A stretch of 31,365 bases of DNA from Gp7-AA10 sp035636095 (GCA_035636095.1 DASPZU010000037.1:1-31365); one strand, 5' to 3'. Numbered from the stretch's first letter, positions 13,851 through 21,745 are shown. Program-made: numbers and translations. Notes: generated by a model not told the origin, from the sequence alone.

Positions 13851-14717
13851 TCAGAAATGGCCGAGCGCGAAGCGGTTCACCACTGCGGCCATCGCTGCGC
13901 CATCGCGGTCCCACAAGTCTTTGTGTTGTCCGCCTTCGATGCGATAGATCTCCTTCGACGCCGATCCGCAGGCATCGAACATCGCATCGGCCATCCAGCA
14001 CGGGCAGGCCTCATCGTTCGTGCCATGAAGAATCAGCACAGGAATGCGAAGCGTCTTCAGCGCGCGCACGGTGTCGAACGCCCATCCGCTGACCAGATGC
14101 AGCGGCACTCGCGGAAACGCAACGCGAGTGACGTCGGGAAGCGTGCTGAACGTCGACTGCAGGATCAGCCCATCGAATGGATACTGCTGCGCGACCTGCG
14201 CGGCAATCGCACCGCCGAGGGAGAAGCCGAACAGAAGAGAAGGGACATTCCTGGGACGGATTGCGTCGTGGTATTTCGCCGCCGCCACCGTGTCGGTCAC
14301 CACGCCGCGGACCGTCGCTCGTCCGCTGCTTTTTCCGTATCCGCGGTAGTCGAAAAGAAGAACATTGATCCCGCATTCGAGCAAGCGCGGCATCAGATGC
14401 GCGGGGTTGGTCAGGTTTCCGGTGTTGCCGTGGCAGTAGAGCGCGGACGCGATGGGATTGTTGGCGCGCAGATGCCATCCGTAGAGCAGTTCGCCGTCGT
14501 CGGTCTCGATCCAGACCTCTTCCGCTTGCTCACGCCGAATTCCGTAATCCTCCGGATTCCAGGTGGCGACGGGGTCGCGGGTCGGCCGGAAGAGTTGCGT
14601 GATGCGGAAAAGGCGGCGCGCGACTTCCAGGGCAACAATGGTTCCGCCGCCGACCAGCAGCGGCAAGGAAAACTTCTTGATCCGCCTCACGCTCGCTCTC
14701 TGCACTGCCAGATACAT
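13851..14717 (-). CDS. Membrane-anchored alpha/beta hydrolase (BEM46-like)
   Basis: This 288-residue protein has an N-terminal hydrophobic segment (about residues 18-33, LPLLVGGGTIVALEVA) after basic residues, so it is probably an inner-membrane-anchored or exported hydrolase. The serine hydrolase core is complete: CHGNTGN near 90 (oxyanion), the nucleophile elbow GFSLGG, the acid in LHGTNDEACP and the histidine in GGQHKDL. The fold matches the BEM46/ABHD13 group; the substrate is unknown. ATG 14717 is preferred to the TTG two codons upstream; TAGAAT lies 5 nt before it, a leaderless-like arrangement. It is divergent from the YbgC-type thioesterase gene, and a 13-bp palindrome lies between them. 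Confidence 0.8.
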   Translation of the reverse strand: MYLAVQRASVRRIKKFSLPLLVGGGTIVALEVARRLFRITQLFRPTRDPVATWNPEDYGIRREQAEEVWIETDDGELLYGWHLRANNPIASALYCHGNTGNLTNPAHLMPRLLECGINVLLFDYRGYGKSSGRATVRGVVTDTVAAAKYHDAIRPRNVPSLLFGFSLGGAIAAQVAQQYPFDGLILQSTFSTLPDVTRVAFPRVPLHLVSGWAFDTVRALKTLRIPVLILHGTNDEACPCWMADAMFDACGSASKEIYRIEGGQHKDLWDRDGAAMAAVVNRFALGHF

Positions 14718-14749
14718 GAGCAATTCTAACAGCGTGTTAAATTCCCGCC
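14718..14749. promoter_or_regulatory. Divergent promoter with TAACA-GCG-TGTTA palindrome
   Basis: The 32-bp gap contains a perfect palindrome TAACAGCGTGTTA (14727-14739). Minus-strand TAGAAT (14728-14723) is 5 nt from the hydrolase ATG, and plus-strand TAAATT (14738-14743) is 6 nt from the thioesterase GTG. The palindrome overlaps both hexamers, so a dimeric repressor bound there could control both genes. The regulator is not identified. Confidence 0.45.
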
Positions 14750-15163
14750 GTGCCTCGCCACGTCGACAGCCGGACGCGCGTCCGCTACCAGGAGACGGAC
14801 CAGATGGGAATCGCCCATCATGCCAACTACATCGTCTGGTTCGAAATCGGCCGCACCGATCTTTGCCGCGCCACCGGGTTCCCCTATCGCGAGATCGAAA
14901 ATCGCGGTTTGATTCTGGTCGTCACTGAAGTGAACTGCCGCTACCGCGCGCCGTATCACTACGACGACGATGTACTGATCCGCACCTTCGTGACCGAGGC
15001 GGCCAGCCGGGCCATGACCTTCGGATACGAGCTTCGCGATGGCAACGGCGAGCGGCTGCATGCCAACGGCTTCAGCAAACACGTGTGGGTCGACCGCCAG
15101 ACTCGCCGCCCCACCACCGCTGACGCCGAAGTCATGAAAGCCTTCGAGCCGTTCCTGCCGTAG
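14750..15163 (+). CDS. Acyl-CoA thioesterase, YbgC/FadM hotdog family
   Basis: This 137-residue hotdog-fold protein matches the 4-hydroxybenzoyl-CoA thioesterase/YbgC family: RVRYQETDQMGIAHHANYIVWFE at the N-terminus carries the catalytic aspartate (ETDQMG) and the helix entry HHANY. It hydrolyses acyl-CoA or acyl-ACP thioesters in the cytoplasm. In many bacteria ybgC heads the tol-pal operon; here it is about 6.8 kb from tolQ on the other strand, with the VWFA gene as its downstream neighbour 9 nt away. The GTG start has TAAATT 6 nt upstream and no Shine-Dalgarno. Confidence 0.88.
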   Translation: MPRHVDSRTRVRYQETDQMGIAHHANYIVWFEIGRTDLCRATGFPYREIENRGLILVVTEVNCRYRAPYHYDDDVLIRTFVTEAASRAMTFGYELRDGNGERLHANGFSKHVWVDRQTRRPTTADAEVMKAFEPFLP

Positions 15164-15172
15164 ACTACGTCG

Positions 15173-16738
15173 ATGCTCGGAAAGATCGGGGTCCTCCTGA
15201 TCGCTGCAGGTATCGTCTGCTCGGCGTACGGCCAAGAAACGCTTTCGGTGGTGGTCACCGACGGCAAAGGAAATCGCGTCCGGACGCTCGCTCGCGCCGA
15301 CTTCCAGGTTGTGAGTCGCGGTTCGAAAAACGACATCGTCGCGTTCACCGACGCAACCGGCGCCATTCCGCGCCGGATTGCCATTGTTCTGGACACCACC
15401 ACCATCTCCCTCCCGGCGCGAGTTGCGATCGTCGACGCCACGCGCGACTTTCTCGCGAAGTCGCTGCGGCCGGTCGATCGGGTGCTGATTCTCACGGCGG
15501 GTCAGTCACTCACGCCGTTGTCCGAATGGACGTCGGACAAGGGCCAGATCGAGGCAGCGCTGCAGCGCGCCTCGACAGCCACTTCGCAGACCATGGCCGG
15601 TGATCGTGCGCAGGCGGAGAGGCGCGTCCAGGAGCTCATCACCAACATCCAGCAGACGCGAGGCACATTCGACAACTTCGACACCCTGATGAACGCCGTT
15701 CGAAACTACGCGGCAGCGGTGTATCGCGATACACGCCAGTCCATCGGACTTCTGGCAACCGTCACCGATCTCTTTCCGTCGCGCGCAAACCGAAACGTTC
15801 TGATCATCGGCGGCGCGGGGCTTCCCATTCGACCCGGGGCCGACATGTTCCAGTACCTCGACACCGTGAAAGCGCAAGCCGAGCAGGGACTGCTTGGAAG
15901 CGCGTTGCGACAAGGCGCTGCGCGCAGCTCGCCCATGGCCGACGCAAACGCCTTCGACCTCACCCAGATGCTCCGCGATTTTGCCGGCGAAGCATGGAGC
16001 AGAGGAATCGCGATTTACACCATCGATCCGGAGATGTCCGATTCGGCGTCGACCATGGTCGAGTCGCAGCGAACGATCGATCGCGCCGCTTCCTTCGCCA
16101 CCACCGCCAACCGTTCGGCGGGCTACCAGCTCATCGCCGACGAAACCGGCGGACTCGCGTTTCTCGCGCGCAAACCGAGCGACGCCATCGCCGAGATCGC
16201 ATCCGACCTCGACACGTTTTACTCGATCGGCATCCAGCCGTCAGCGCCGATCGCGAACAGACAATCGGTTCAGATTCAGTCGAAAGGCTACAAGATTCGT
16301 TTCACGCCCGGCGGTGGGCAGCCCACCGCCGACGCCGAAATCAGCAGCCGCGTGATCGCCCACCATCTCCTCAAGCCCGACACCAACGACCTCGGCATCA
16401 CGGTGCAAGCGGCGACGCCGGTCGCGGAAGGTGAAAAACGTCGCGTGGCACTGAAGGTGATGATTCCCATCAAGAATCTGAAATTCGTTCAGGAGGGGAG
16501 CGAGGTTACCGGCGGCTTCTCTGTCTACATCGCGACCGGCGATCGCCTCGGGCACGCCTCCAGCGTGACCAAGCAGACCAAGCAACTTCGCTGGCCGGCC
16601 GCCGCGCTGCAGGCAGCCGGCGATAAGCAACTCACCTTCGCCGTGGAGGTCGTTCTCGAGCCCGGACGCACGCAGATTTCGGTGGGCGTGCTGGATGACC
16701 GGTCAAAGACGACCGGTTACGAACGCGTCTCGATTTAG
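15173..16738 (+). CDS. VWFA-related acidobacterial secreted protein
   Basis: The 521-residue product has a signal peptide (MLGKIGVLLIAAGIVCSAYG-Q) and the layout of the acidobacterial VWFA-related domain family (TIGR03436): an N-terminal region with LSVVVTDGKGNRVRTL and LARADFQV, then IAIVLDTTTIS near 68-78 at the place of the metal-binding DxSxS motif, which is degenerate here (DTTT). A long von Willebrand A-like region follows (DRVLILTAG, NVLIIGGAG, AIYTIDPEM, YQLIADETGGLAF). The C-terminal 130 residues are beta-rich. The function is unknown; an envelope adhesion or complex-assembly role is possible. TAGACT, which includes the thioesterase stop codon, lies 6 nt before the ATG. Its stop is 3 nt from the convergent rpsT stop. 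Confidence 0.82.
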   Translation: MLGKIGVLLIAAGIVCSAYGQETLSVVVTDGKGNRVRTLARADFQVVSRGSKNDIVAFTDATGAIPRRIAIVLDTTTISLPARVAIVDATRDFLAKSLRPVDRVLILTAGQSLTPLSEWTSDKGQIEAALQRASTATSQTMAGDRAQAERRVQELITNIQQTRGTFDNFDTLMNAVRNYAAAVYRDTRQSIGLLATVTDLFPSRANRNVLIIGGAGLPIRPGADMFQYLDTVKAQAEQGLLGSALRQGAARSSPMADANAFDLTQMLRDFAGEAWSRGIAIYTIDPEMSDSASTMVESQRTIDRAASFATTANRSAGYQLIADETGGLAFLARKPSDAIAEIASDLDTFYSIGIQPSAPIANRQSVQIQSKGYKIRFTPGGGQPTADAEISSRVIAHHLLKPDTNDLGITVQAATPVAEGEKRRVALKVMIPIKNLKFVQEGSEVTGGFSVYIATGDRLGHASSVTKQTKQLRWPAAALQAAGDKQLTFAVEVVLEPGRTQISVGVLDDRSKTTGYERVSI

Positions 16739-16741
16739 GCG

Positions 16742-16993
16742 TCACTTCGCGATGCGCTTCGCCGCCGCGCTCAAACGCGCTTTGTAGCGGTCGGCGGTGT
16801 TGCTCTTGATGATGCCGCGCCTGGCGGCCTTGTCGATCTCGGAGAATCCGATGCGAAGATCGGTCTTGCCCTCCGCAACCGCAGCGCGGGCGGTCTTGAG
16901 CGCGCTCTTGAGTCGCGATTTTCCGGCGCGATTCCGAATCGTTGCCTTAGCGGCCTGACGACGCTGCTTTTCGGCCGAACGGATATTAGCCAT
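16742..16993 (-). CDS. rpsT: 30S ribosomal protein S20
   Basis: This 83-residue basic protein is S20, which binds 16S rRNA early in 30S assembly. The N-terminus MANIRSAEKQRRQAAKATIRNR and the KSNTADRYKARLSAAAKRI C-terminal helix are typical of the family. A strong Shine-Dalgarno AAGGAG (17004-16999) precedes the ATG. A perfect 30-bp inverted repeat ends 4 nt upstream of that site, so any transcript arriving from the tol-pal genes would carry a very stable hairpin next to the ribosome-binding site. Its position at the end of a tol-pal cluster is unusual. Confidence 0.95.
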   Translation of the reverse strand: MANIRSAEKQRRQAAKATIRNRAGKSRLKSALKTARAAVAEGKTDLRIGFSEIDKAARRGIIKSNTADRYKARLSAAAKRIAK

Positions 16994-17007
16994 TACCTCT
17001 CCTTGTG

Positions 17008-17098
17008 GGTGCCGGACCTACAGTTTTCACTTTTTTCCACACACCGAAGAAATGCTCTACAAGGAATAGAAAAAAGTGAAAACTGTAGGTCCGGCACC
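17008..17098. mobile_element. Perfect 30-bp inverted repeat, MITE-like, between cpoB and rpsT
   Basis: Arms 17008-17037 and 17069-17098 are exact complements over 30 bp (GGTGCCGGACCTACAG, then TTTTCACTTTTTTC), with a 31-nt loop. The element fills the whole gap: cpoB stops 2 nt to one side and the rpsT Shine-Dalgarno begins 4 nt to the other. Perfect identity of the arms suggests recent arrival or selection for the fold. No target-site duplication or coding content is evident. Confidence 0.85.
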
Positions 17099-17100
17099 AC

Positions 17101-17895
17101 TCATTGTATTCCGAGCTGCCGTAATCGGTCCTTGGCCAGCCCGGACTCGCGGGAATTCGGATATTCGTGCACCACGTACTGAAATTGAACGATGGCACGG
17201 GGCCGGTCGTTCATGGCCAGATAGGCGTAACCCTTTTTCAAAAGTGCGGCCGGAGCCTTGTCTGACTTCGGATACTTGTTGACGACGCCGTTGAACTGCT
17301 CGATGGACTCCGAATATTTCTTTTGCGAATAAAGACTCTCGCCGATCCAGTACTCGGCGTTGGCGGAGAGCTCGGAATTCGGATACTTCGCCAAAAAATC
17401 GCGGAAGCCTGACAGCGCCAGATCGTAGTTGCCGCGCTGATAGTCGCGATAGGCGGCCTGATAGACCTCCATCGGATTTTCGTTCGGGGCCGGCACATTG
17501 ACCTCGGTCACCGCCGGTTGTGGGGCGGGGGCGGCGGGCTGGGGGGTGGCGGCGGCGCGTTTCAGATCGTCGATGTCGTGCTGCGCCTGCGTCATCTGCT
17601 GGGCCATCCGATCGAGGCGGAAATTCGTCTGCTCGATCGAGCCCTGGGTGTTGTTCATCTTGTCTTCGATCTGATCGACCTTCGCGACCAGCGTGGCGTT
17701 CGACTTCAGAAGCTGCTGCGTCTGATCCGCGATGCGCTGATTGACCGCCTGCACTTCTTCCTTGCCGGCGGCGCTGCGCTTCGCCTGCGCGAGCTGCTCC
17801 TGCAGCTCGTTGATCTGACTCTGCAACTTCTGAACGTCGGAGGAGGTGGCGCAGCTACTGAGGAGGAAAGCGAGTGCGATGCACGTCTTCTTCAT
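17101..17895 (-). CDS. cpoB: Tol-Pal system protein CpoB/YbgF, lipoprotein form
   Basis: CpoB coordinates outer-membrane constriction with peptidoglycan synthesis through TolA. This 264-residue form starts with a lipoprotein signal (FLLSSC, lipid cysteine 15), unlike soluble E. coli CpoB. Residues 20-115 are a heptad-rich coiled coil (QSQINELQEQLAQAK, IEDKMNNTQGSIEQ), then a proline/alanine linker, then three tetratricopeptide repeats from about 145 (YRDYQRGNYDLALSGFRDFL, KYPNSELSANAEYWIGES, KYPKSDKAPAALLKKGYAY). ATG 17895 overlaps the pal stop as ATGA. An earlier in-frame start inside pal is rejected because it would bury the signal sequence. Confidence 0.92.
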   Translation of the reverse strand: MKKTCIALAFLLSSCATSSDVQKLQSQINELQEQLAQAKRSAAGKEEVQAVNQRIADQTQQLLKSNATLVAKVDQIEDKMNNTQGSIEQTNFRLDRMAQQMTQAQHDIDDLKRAAATPQPAAPAPQPAVTEVNVPAPNENPMEVYQAAYRDYQRGNYDLALSGFRDFLAKYPNSELSANAEYWIGESLYSQKKYSESIEQFNGVVNKYPKSDKAPAALLKKGYAYLAMNDRPRAIVQFQYVVHEYPNSRESGLAKDRLRQLGIQ

Positions 17896-18485
17896 TTGCC
17901 GACGATCACCAGATGCGCGCGGCGGTTCTTCGCCCACGCCGCGTCGTCATGCCCCGGGTCGAAGGGCCGCTCTTCGCCGTAGCTGACGGTGCGGATGCGC
18001 CCAGCATCGACGCCTAACGCGACCATGTATTCCTTGGCGGCGTTGGCGCGGCGGTCGCCGAGGGCGAGGTTGTATTGCTCGGTGCCGCGCTCGTCGCAAT
18101 GGCCTTCGACCAGGAGGCTGTACTGCGAATTCCTTCTGAGCCAGTTGGCGGACGTCGTCAGCGCCGTCTGCGCATCGGCGGACAGCGTCGACTCGTCGAA
18201 TCCGAAAAAAGCATCCTGCAGATACCCGCGTTGCTCGGCGACGCGATTCAATTCCTGGATGTCGCTGGGAAGATTCTCGACCGTAACCGAGGGCTGGGGC
18301 TGCACGAAGTCCGGCGGGTTCGTGACTTTGGTTTCAGTGGTGGTCACCGGAACGGGGGGTGCCGAGGCTGTGTCGGTCGGCCCGACTTTCGGCGGCGGCG
18401 GAGCTTTCTTGCTCCGGCACGCCGGGGCGATCGCCAGCGCAATCAAAACGACGCCAAACAGAAATGCCTTTGCAACCTTATTCAT
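17892..18485 (-). CDS. pal: Peptidoglycan-associated lipoprotein Pal
   Basis: Pal anchors the outer membrane to peptidoglycan. The 197-residue precursor has a lipoprotein-like signal with cysteine 23 in the context IAPAC, which departs from the usual lipobox at the -2 proline, then a proline-rich linker and an OmpA-like domain. The diagnostic block VEGHCDERGTEQYN and the peptidoglycan-binding NLALGDRRANAAKEYM are intact, as is RIRTVSYGEERP. A Shine-Dalgarno AAGGAG sits upstream of the ATG. It lies 38 bp after tolB and overlaps cpoB by 4 bp. Confidence 0.95.
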   Translation of the reverse strand: MNKVAKAFLFGVVLIALAIAPACRSKKAPPPPKVGPTDTASAPPVPVTTTETKVTNPPDFVQPQPSVTVENLPSDIQELNRVAEQRGYLQDAFFGFDESTLSADAQTALTTSANWLRRNSQYSLLVEGHCDERGTEQYNLALGDRRANAAKEYMVALGVDAGRIRTVSYGEERPFDPGHDDAAWAKNRRAHLVIVGK

Positions 18486-18523
18486 TGTCTTTTCAGCTCC
18501 TTATCGCATGATAACAGACGGAA

Positions 18524-19771
18524 TCATTCCGCCTTCTTCGACCAGTCGGGTTCCTTGTTCTCGCCGTCGACCGTGAGCTGTACGAGATCCGTTCCATCCA
18601 CGCGCATTCGATAAATTTGCCAGCGGCCGCTGCGGTTCGATTGGAACGCGATCCACCGGCCATCGGGTGACCACGTCGGCTGCTCGTTCGACCCTTCGCC
18701 CGCCACGATGCGGCTCTGCCGGGTGATCACGCTCGCAATCCGAATCTGAAACCGGCCGTTTACGCGCGAGGTGTAGGCGATCTGTTCGCCATCCGGCGAC
18801 CACGTCGCGTCGTCGTTCCAATCCCCCTCGAACGACAACCGCTGCACATTCGTCCCCTCGGCATCCATGACGTAGATCTGTGGCGTGCCGCTGCGGCCGG
18901 ACGTAAACGAAATCTGCCTGCCGTTGGGGCTCCACTCGGGCGTCGATTCGATCGAGTAACTCGAGGTGAGACGCCGCACGTTTGTGCCGTCGTCGCGAAT
19001 CAGGTAGATGTCGGGATTGCCATTCACCGATCCGACGAACGCGATGTCGTTGCTGATCGGCGAGAACGTCGCCGAGGTGTTGAGTCCGAGTCCTGTCTGA
19101 ATGTGGATGCGGCCGCCGCCGAGGCGGTTGATGATCTGCATCTCGCTGCGGCCGCCGGTGAACAGCGTGTACACCATGCGGTCGTTGTCGGGCGACCAGC
19201 TCGGAAGAATCGCGAGCGCGTTGTGCGAGCTGATGCGGCGCTGATTCGATCCATCCCAATCCATCAACCAGATCTCCCAATGCCCGCTGCGATTCGATGC
19301 GAATGCGAGTTGCGACAGAAAAATCCCCGGCTTGCCGTTCACGGCGCGAACGAGATCGTTCGCGAGCATATGCGCCATGCGCGTCAGCACCGCCGGGATT
19401 CCACGATAGCGCCGCGCGAATTGCGATCCGCCGTTGGCGTCGATCAGCCGCGCTTCGAGGACGTAGTCCTGTTCGTCCTGCTGAATCTTTAGTGAGAGAA
19501 CGAACTCGGCGTTGGCAGTTCGCGCGAGATCGGCGTTGACCGCGACATTCGGCGGAATCGGGGCGAGCGCGAAGACGCCGGACGCCGCCAGATCGCGCGT
19601 CAGCGGACCAAAAAAAGGCTCGACGGATTCGAGCGGAAGGGCCGTGTCAGGGCGCGGCACGGCGATGCGCACGATCGTCGTCGCCAGGCTGCGCGGGATT
19701 TCCGTGTGGATTTGGGTCTGAGCGAAGACGGACGTCGAGACGTACAGTGCGAGGAGGATGGTTCGTTTCAT
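18524..19771 (-). CDS. tolB: Tol-Pal periplasmic protein TolB
   Basis: TolB links Pal to the Tol inner-membrane complex. The 415-residue precursor has a short signal peptide (ILLALYVSTSVFAQ), an N-terminal alpha/beta domain (VEPFFGPLTRDLAASGVF, VLEARLIDANGG), and a C-terminal beta-propeller with the repeated blade signature in the forms SWSPDN, TFSPIS, EWSPNG, TWSPDG and TWSPDG. The length is close to the E. coli protein (430). ATG 19771 overlaps the stop of the TolA-like gene as ATGA. Confidence 0.95.
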   Translation of the reverse strand: MKRTILLALYVSTSVFAQTQIHTEIPRSLATTIVRIAVPRPDTALPLESVEPFFGPLTRDLAASGVFALAPIPPNVAVNADLARTANAEFVLSLKIQQDEQDYVLEARLIDANGGSQFARRYRGIPAVLTRMAHMLANDLVRAVNGKPGIFLSQLAFASNRSGHWEIWLMDWDGSNQRRISSHNALAILPSWSPDNDRMVYTLFTGGRSEMQIINRLGGGRIHIQTGLGLNTSATFSPISNDIAFVGSVNGNPDIYLIRDDGTNVRRLTSSYSIESTPEWSPNGRQISFTSGRSGTPQIYVMDAEGTNVQRLSFEGDWNDDATWSPDGEQIAYTSRVNGRFQIRIASVITRQSRIVAGEGSNEQPTWSPDGRWIAFQSNRSGRWQIYRMRVDGTDLVQLTVDGENKEPDWSKKAE

Positions 19772-20460
19772 CGGAATTTGAGATGGACTCCGAGGTAGGT
19801 GCCGCTGTAGCCGAAGGGAAGGGGAGGAAGCGGTGATGCTTCCAGGACCGCCCGAAGTGCCGCGCGATCGTAAAGTCCATTTCCGCTTTCGGTCTGGACC
19901 TTCGTATCGCGGATCGTGCCGTCGCGATCAATCACAAAGTACACGATCGCAGTCGTGCTGTCGGCGACGGCCGGACGAAAAAAGTGGCTGCCGATGAGCG
20001 TCTTCATGCGCTCGATGTAGATCGTGTACGGGAAATCGCCGCCTTCGAGTTGTGTCACGCCGGAGCCGCCGACCGGAACCTCGGGTTGCTGGGTTACTGG
20101 GTTGCTCGGTTGCTGGGGTTGAGGGACGGGCTCGGCTGCTTTCTTCGTCGATTTTCCAAATGGTGACGGCGGGGCGGTTTTCTTCGATGGTTTCGGTTTT
20201 TCGATCGGCTTCGGCGTCGTCGGCGTGACGGAATCAAGGACGGGTTGTGCGGCCGGCGTGATCTCCGCGGTCGGTTGTGGTTGCGCGAAGCGGATCGTCA
20301 TCACCGCAGTCGATGCCGTTGAGCTGTGATGCCATGCCGACCATCCCGCCAGCGCCGTGAGCGTCGCGTGAAAGAGGATCGATAGGAAGATTGCGGCGCC
20401 GATTCCGCTCTCGAGTTTCGCGCGCTGCGCGAGGATGTCACCGACGCGGTCGTCCATCAT
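19768..20460 (-). CDS. TolA/TonB-like energy transducer with TonB C-terminal domain
   Basis: This 230-residue protein occupies the tolA position. It has one transmembrane helix at about residues 20-42 (IGAAIFLSILFHATLTALAGW), a Pro/Lys/Gln-rich periplasmic linker at about 60-130, and a TonB C-terminal-type domain at about 145-230 (YIERMKTLIGSHFFRP, YFVIDRDGTIRDTKVQTESGN, DRAALRAVLEASPLPPLP). It should couple TolQR proton flow to the outer membrane. The linker is far shorter than the helical domain II of E. coli TolA. Part of it (20083-20121) is encoded by a GGGTTGCTGGGTTACT-type tandem tract. Its start overlaps the tolR end by 23 bp. Confidence 0.88.
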   Translation of the reverse strand: MMDDRVGDILAQRAKLESGIGAAIFLSILFHATLTALAGWSAWHHSSTASTAVMTIRFAQPQPTAEITPAAQPVLDSVTPTTPKPIEKPKPSKKTAPPSPFGKSTKKAAEPVPQPQQPSNPVTQQPEVPVGGSGVTQLEGGDFPYTIYIERMKTLIGSHFFRPAVADSTTAIVYFVIDRDGTIRDTKVQTESGNGLYDRAALRAVLEASPLPPLPFGYSGTYLGVHLKFR

Positions 20461-20875
20461 GCTCCTGCGGTTGGGTCACCATTCCAAGCTGCTCCACCCC
20501 TGCACGGTTCATAACATCGAGGACCGCCACCACCCGCCCGTACGGAACGGCTTTGTCCGCCTCCAGAAGCGCGCGCTTGACTCGCCGCGAGCGCAGCATC
20601 GGGCCGAGGGTAGCCTCGAGATCTGTCGATCCGGCCGGCGTGCCGTCGAGGTAAACCGCGCCGGTCGAGGTCACCTGGATCTTGGCAGGATTGTTCGAGG
20701 CCAGCTCGAAGCTTTTCCCTTCCGCGGTCGGCAATGCCACAGTGAGACCTTGCGTCAGCAGCGGCGCCGTGACCATGAAGATGATGAGCAGCACCAGCAT
20801 GACGTCGACCAGCGGCGTGACATTGATGTCGGCCATGTCGCCATAGTCGTCTTCCTGATGGAACCGAAAGGCCAT
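20438..20875 (-). CDS. tolR: Biopolymer transport protein TolR/ExbD
   Basis: The 145-residue protein has a short cytoplasmic N-terminus, one transmembrane segment at about 22-40 and a periplasmic domain. The proton-channel aspartate is Asp24 in NVTPLVDVMLVLLIIFMV. With TolQ it forms the motor that energises the TolA-like protein. Neighbouring tolB, pal and cpoB support TolR rather than ExbD. It begins 16 nt after tolQ. Confidence 0.93.
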   Translation of the reverse strand: MAFRFHQEDDYGDMADINVTPLVDVMLVLLIIFMVTAPLLTQGLTVALPTAEGKSFELASNNPAKIQVTSTGAVYLDGTPAGSTDLEATLGPMLRSRRVKRALLEADKAVPYGRVVAVLDVMNRAGVEQLGMVTQPQEHDGRPRR

Positions 20876-20891
20876 TGCCGTTTAGACGCTC

Positions 20892-21542
20892 CTACATGAA
20901 ATTGCGTTCCGTGAGATTGAGAAACTCCAGCGTGAAATCCTCCATCTCGCCCCGCGCCTGACGCATCTTCTGCACGAAGTGGTTGTAGGCCAGCAGCGCC
21001 GGAATGGCGGCAAAGAGTCCCGCTGCCGTGTTGATCAGCGCCTCGCTGATTCCCGGCGCGACCGCCGTGATCGAAGTCGTTCCCATCGCGCCGATGTTCG
21101 CGAACGAATCCATGATTCCCCACACTGTGCCGAACAGCCCGATGAACGGCGTGGCGGCAGCGGTGGTCGCGAGAAAGGGGAGATATCGACTGAGGCGCGC
21201 CGACTCGATGCGCGAAGCGCGCAAGAGCGAGCGCTCCACGCTGTCGAGCGAACGGATGGTTTGCCCTCCCTTGGCAATTTGCGCTTCGATCTCTGCGTAA
21301 CCTGCCTTGAACAAACCGACCAGCGACGAGTACGCCGTGGTGGTCGTCACCGCCTGAACATCAACCAGGCGCTTCGCGCGCCGGAAGGCGGCCATGAATC
21401 GTTGCGAGGCGGTGGCCGAGCGGCGGAATCGTCTGGAGATGATGAAGATCACCGCCCACGAGGCGAGGGAGAAGACGAGAAGGATGGCCAGGACGGACTT
21501 CCCAACCCACCCCGTTTGCAAAAACGCCGTCCACAGCTGCAC
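20892..21542 (-). CDS. tolQ: Biopolymer transport protein TolQ/ExbB
   Basis: The 216-residue protein has three transmembrane segments (about 12-34, 125-150 and 160-185) and the MotA/TolQ/ExbB core ERSLLRASRIESARLSRYL, then TAAATPFIGLFGTVWGIM and APGISEALINTAAGLFAAIPAL. It is the proton-channel partner of TolR. GTG 21542 is chosen as start because it places the first helix normally; the frame stays open to GTG 21587, but that would add a cysteine-rich tail. TACATT lies 7 nt before GTG 21542 and there is no Shine-Dalgarno. It is the first gene of the tol-pal cluster; tRNA-Arg lies upstream on the same strand. Confidence 0.92.
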   Translation of the reverse strand: MQLWTAFLQTGWVGKSVLAILLVFSLASWAVIFIISRRFRRSATASQRFMAAFRRAKRLVDVQAVTTTTAYSSLVGLFKAGYAEIEAQIAKGGQTIRSLDSVERSLLRASRIESARLSRYLPFLATTAAATPFIGLFGTVWGIMDSFANIGAMGTTSITAVAPGISEALINTAAGLFAAIPALLAYNHFVQKMRQARGEMEDFTLEFLNLTERNFM

Positions 21543-21614
21543 GTGATCGAATGTAGCACGGGGACAGCGCGCAGCTTCGCAGGTCACGAATCTGCAGCGG
21601 GCGGCGTGATCTGT

Positions 21615-21691
21615 TGGTGGCCCCGGGGTGACTCGAACACCCGACCCACAGTTTAGGAAACTGCTGCTCTATCCACCTGAGCTACGGGGCC
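21615..21691 (-). tRNA. tRNA-Arg (anticodon CCT)
   Basis: The minus strand folds as a full cloverleaf: acceptor GGCCCCG with CGGGGCC, D-arm GCTC...GAGC, anticodon arm GCAGT-TTCCTAA-ACTGT with anticodon CCT, variable loop GGGTC and T-arm GGGTG-TTCGAGT-CACCC. The 3' CCA (21617-21615) is encoded in the genome after discriminator A. It reads AGG codons. It lies 72 nt upstream of the chosen tolQ start. Confidence 0.97.
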
Positions 21692-21745
21692 TTCCGGGCG
21701 CTGAGAACACCCGATTCTGGCGTCGAATTCGCACTCTTATTTGCA

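Noticed and set aside
12684..14729. A 681-codon open frame on the plus strand
   Set aside because: It is antisense to tdh and the alpha/beta hydrolase, both with intact family motifs. The translation is Arg/His/Gly-rich without any motif, as expected from the GC-rich complement of real genes.
16994..17100. Rho-independent terminator of cpoB
   Set aside because: The 30-bp stem is strong, but the A6/T6 tracts are within the stem next to the loop and no T-run follows the stem, so a mobile or regulatory hairpin is more likely.
20438..21542. TonB-ExbB-ExbD energy module for the receptor at 6021
   Set aside because: tolB, pal and cpoB follow in the same cluster, which favours Tol-Pal; a dual role cannot be excluded but is not shown.
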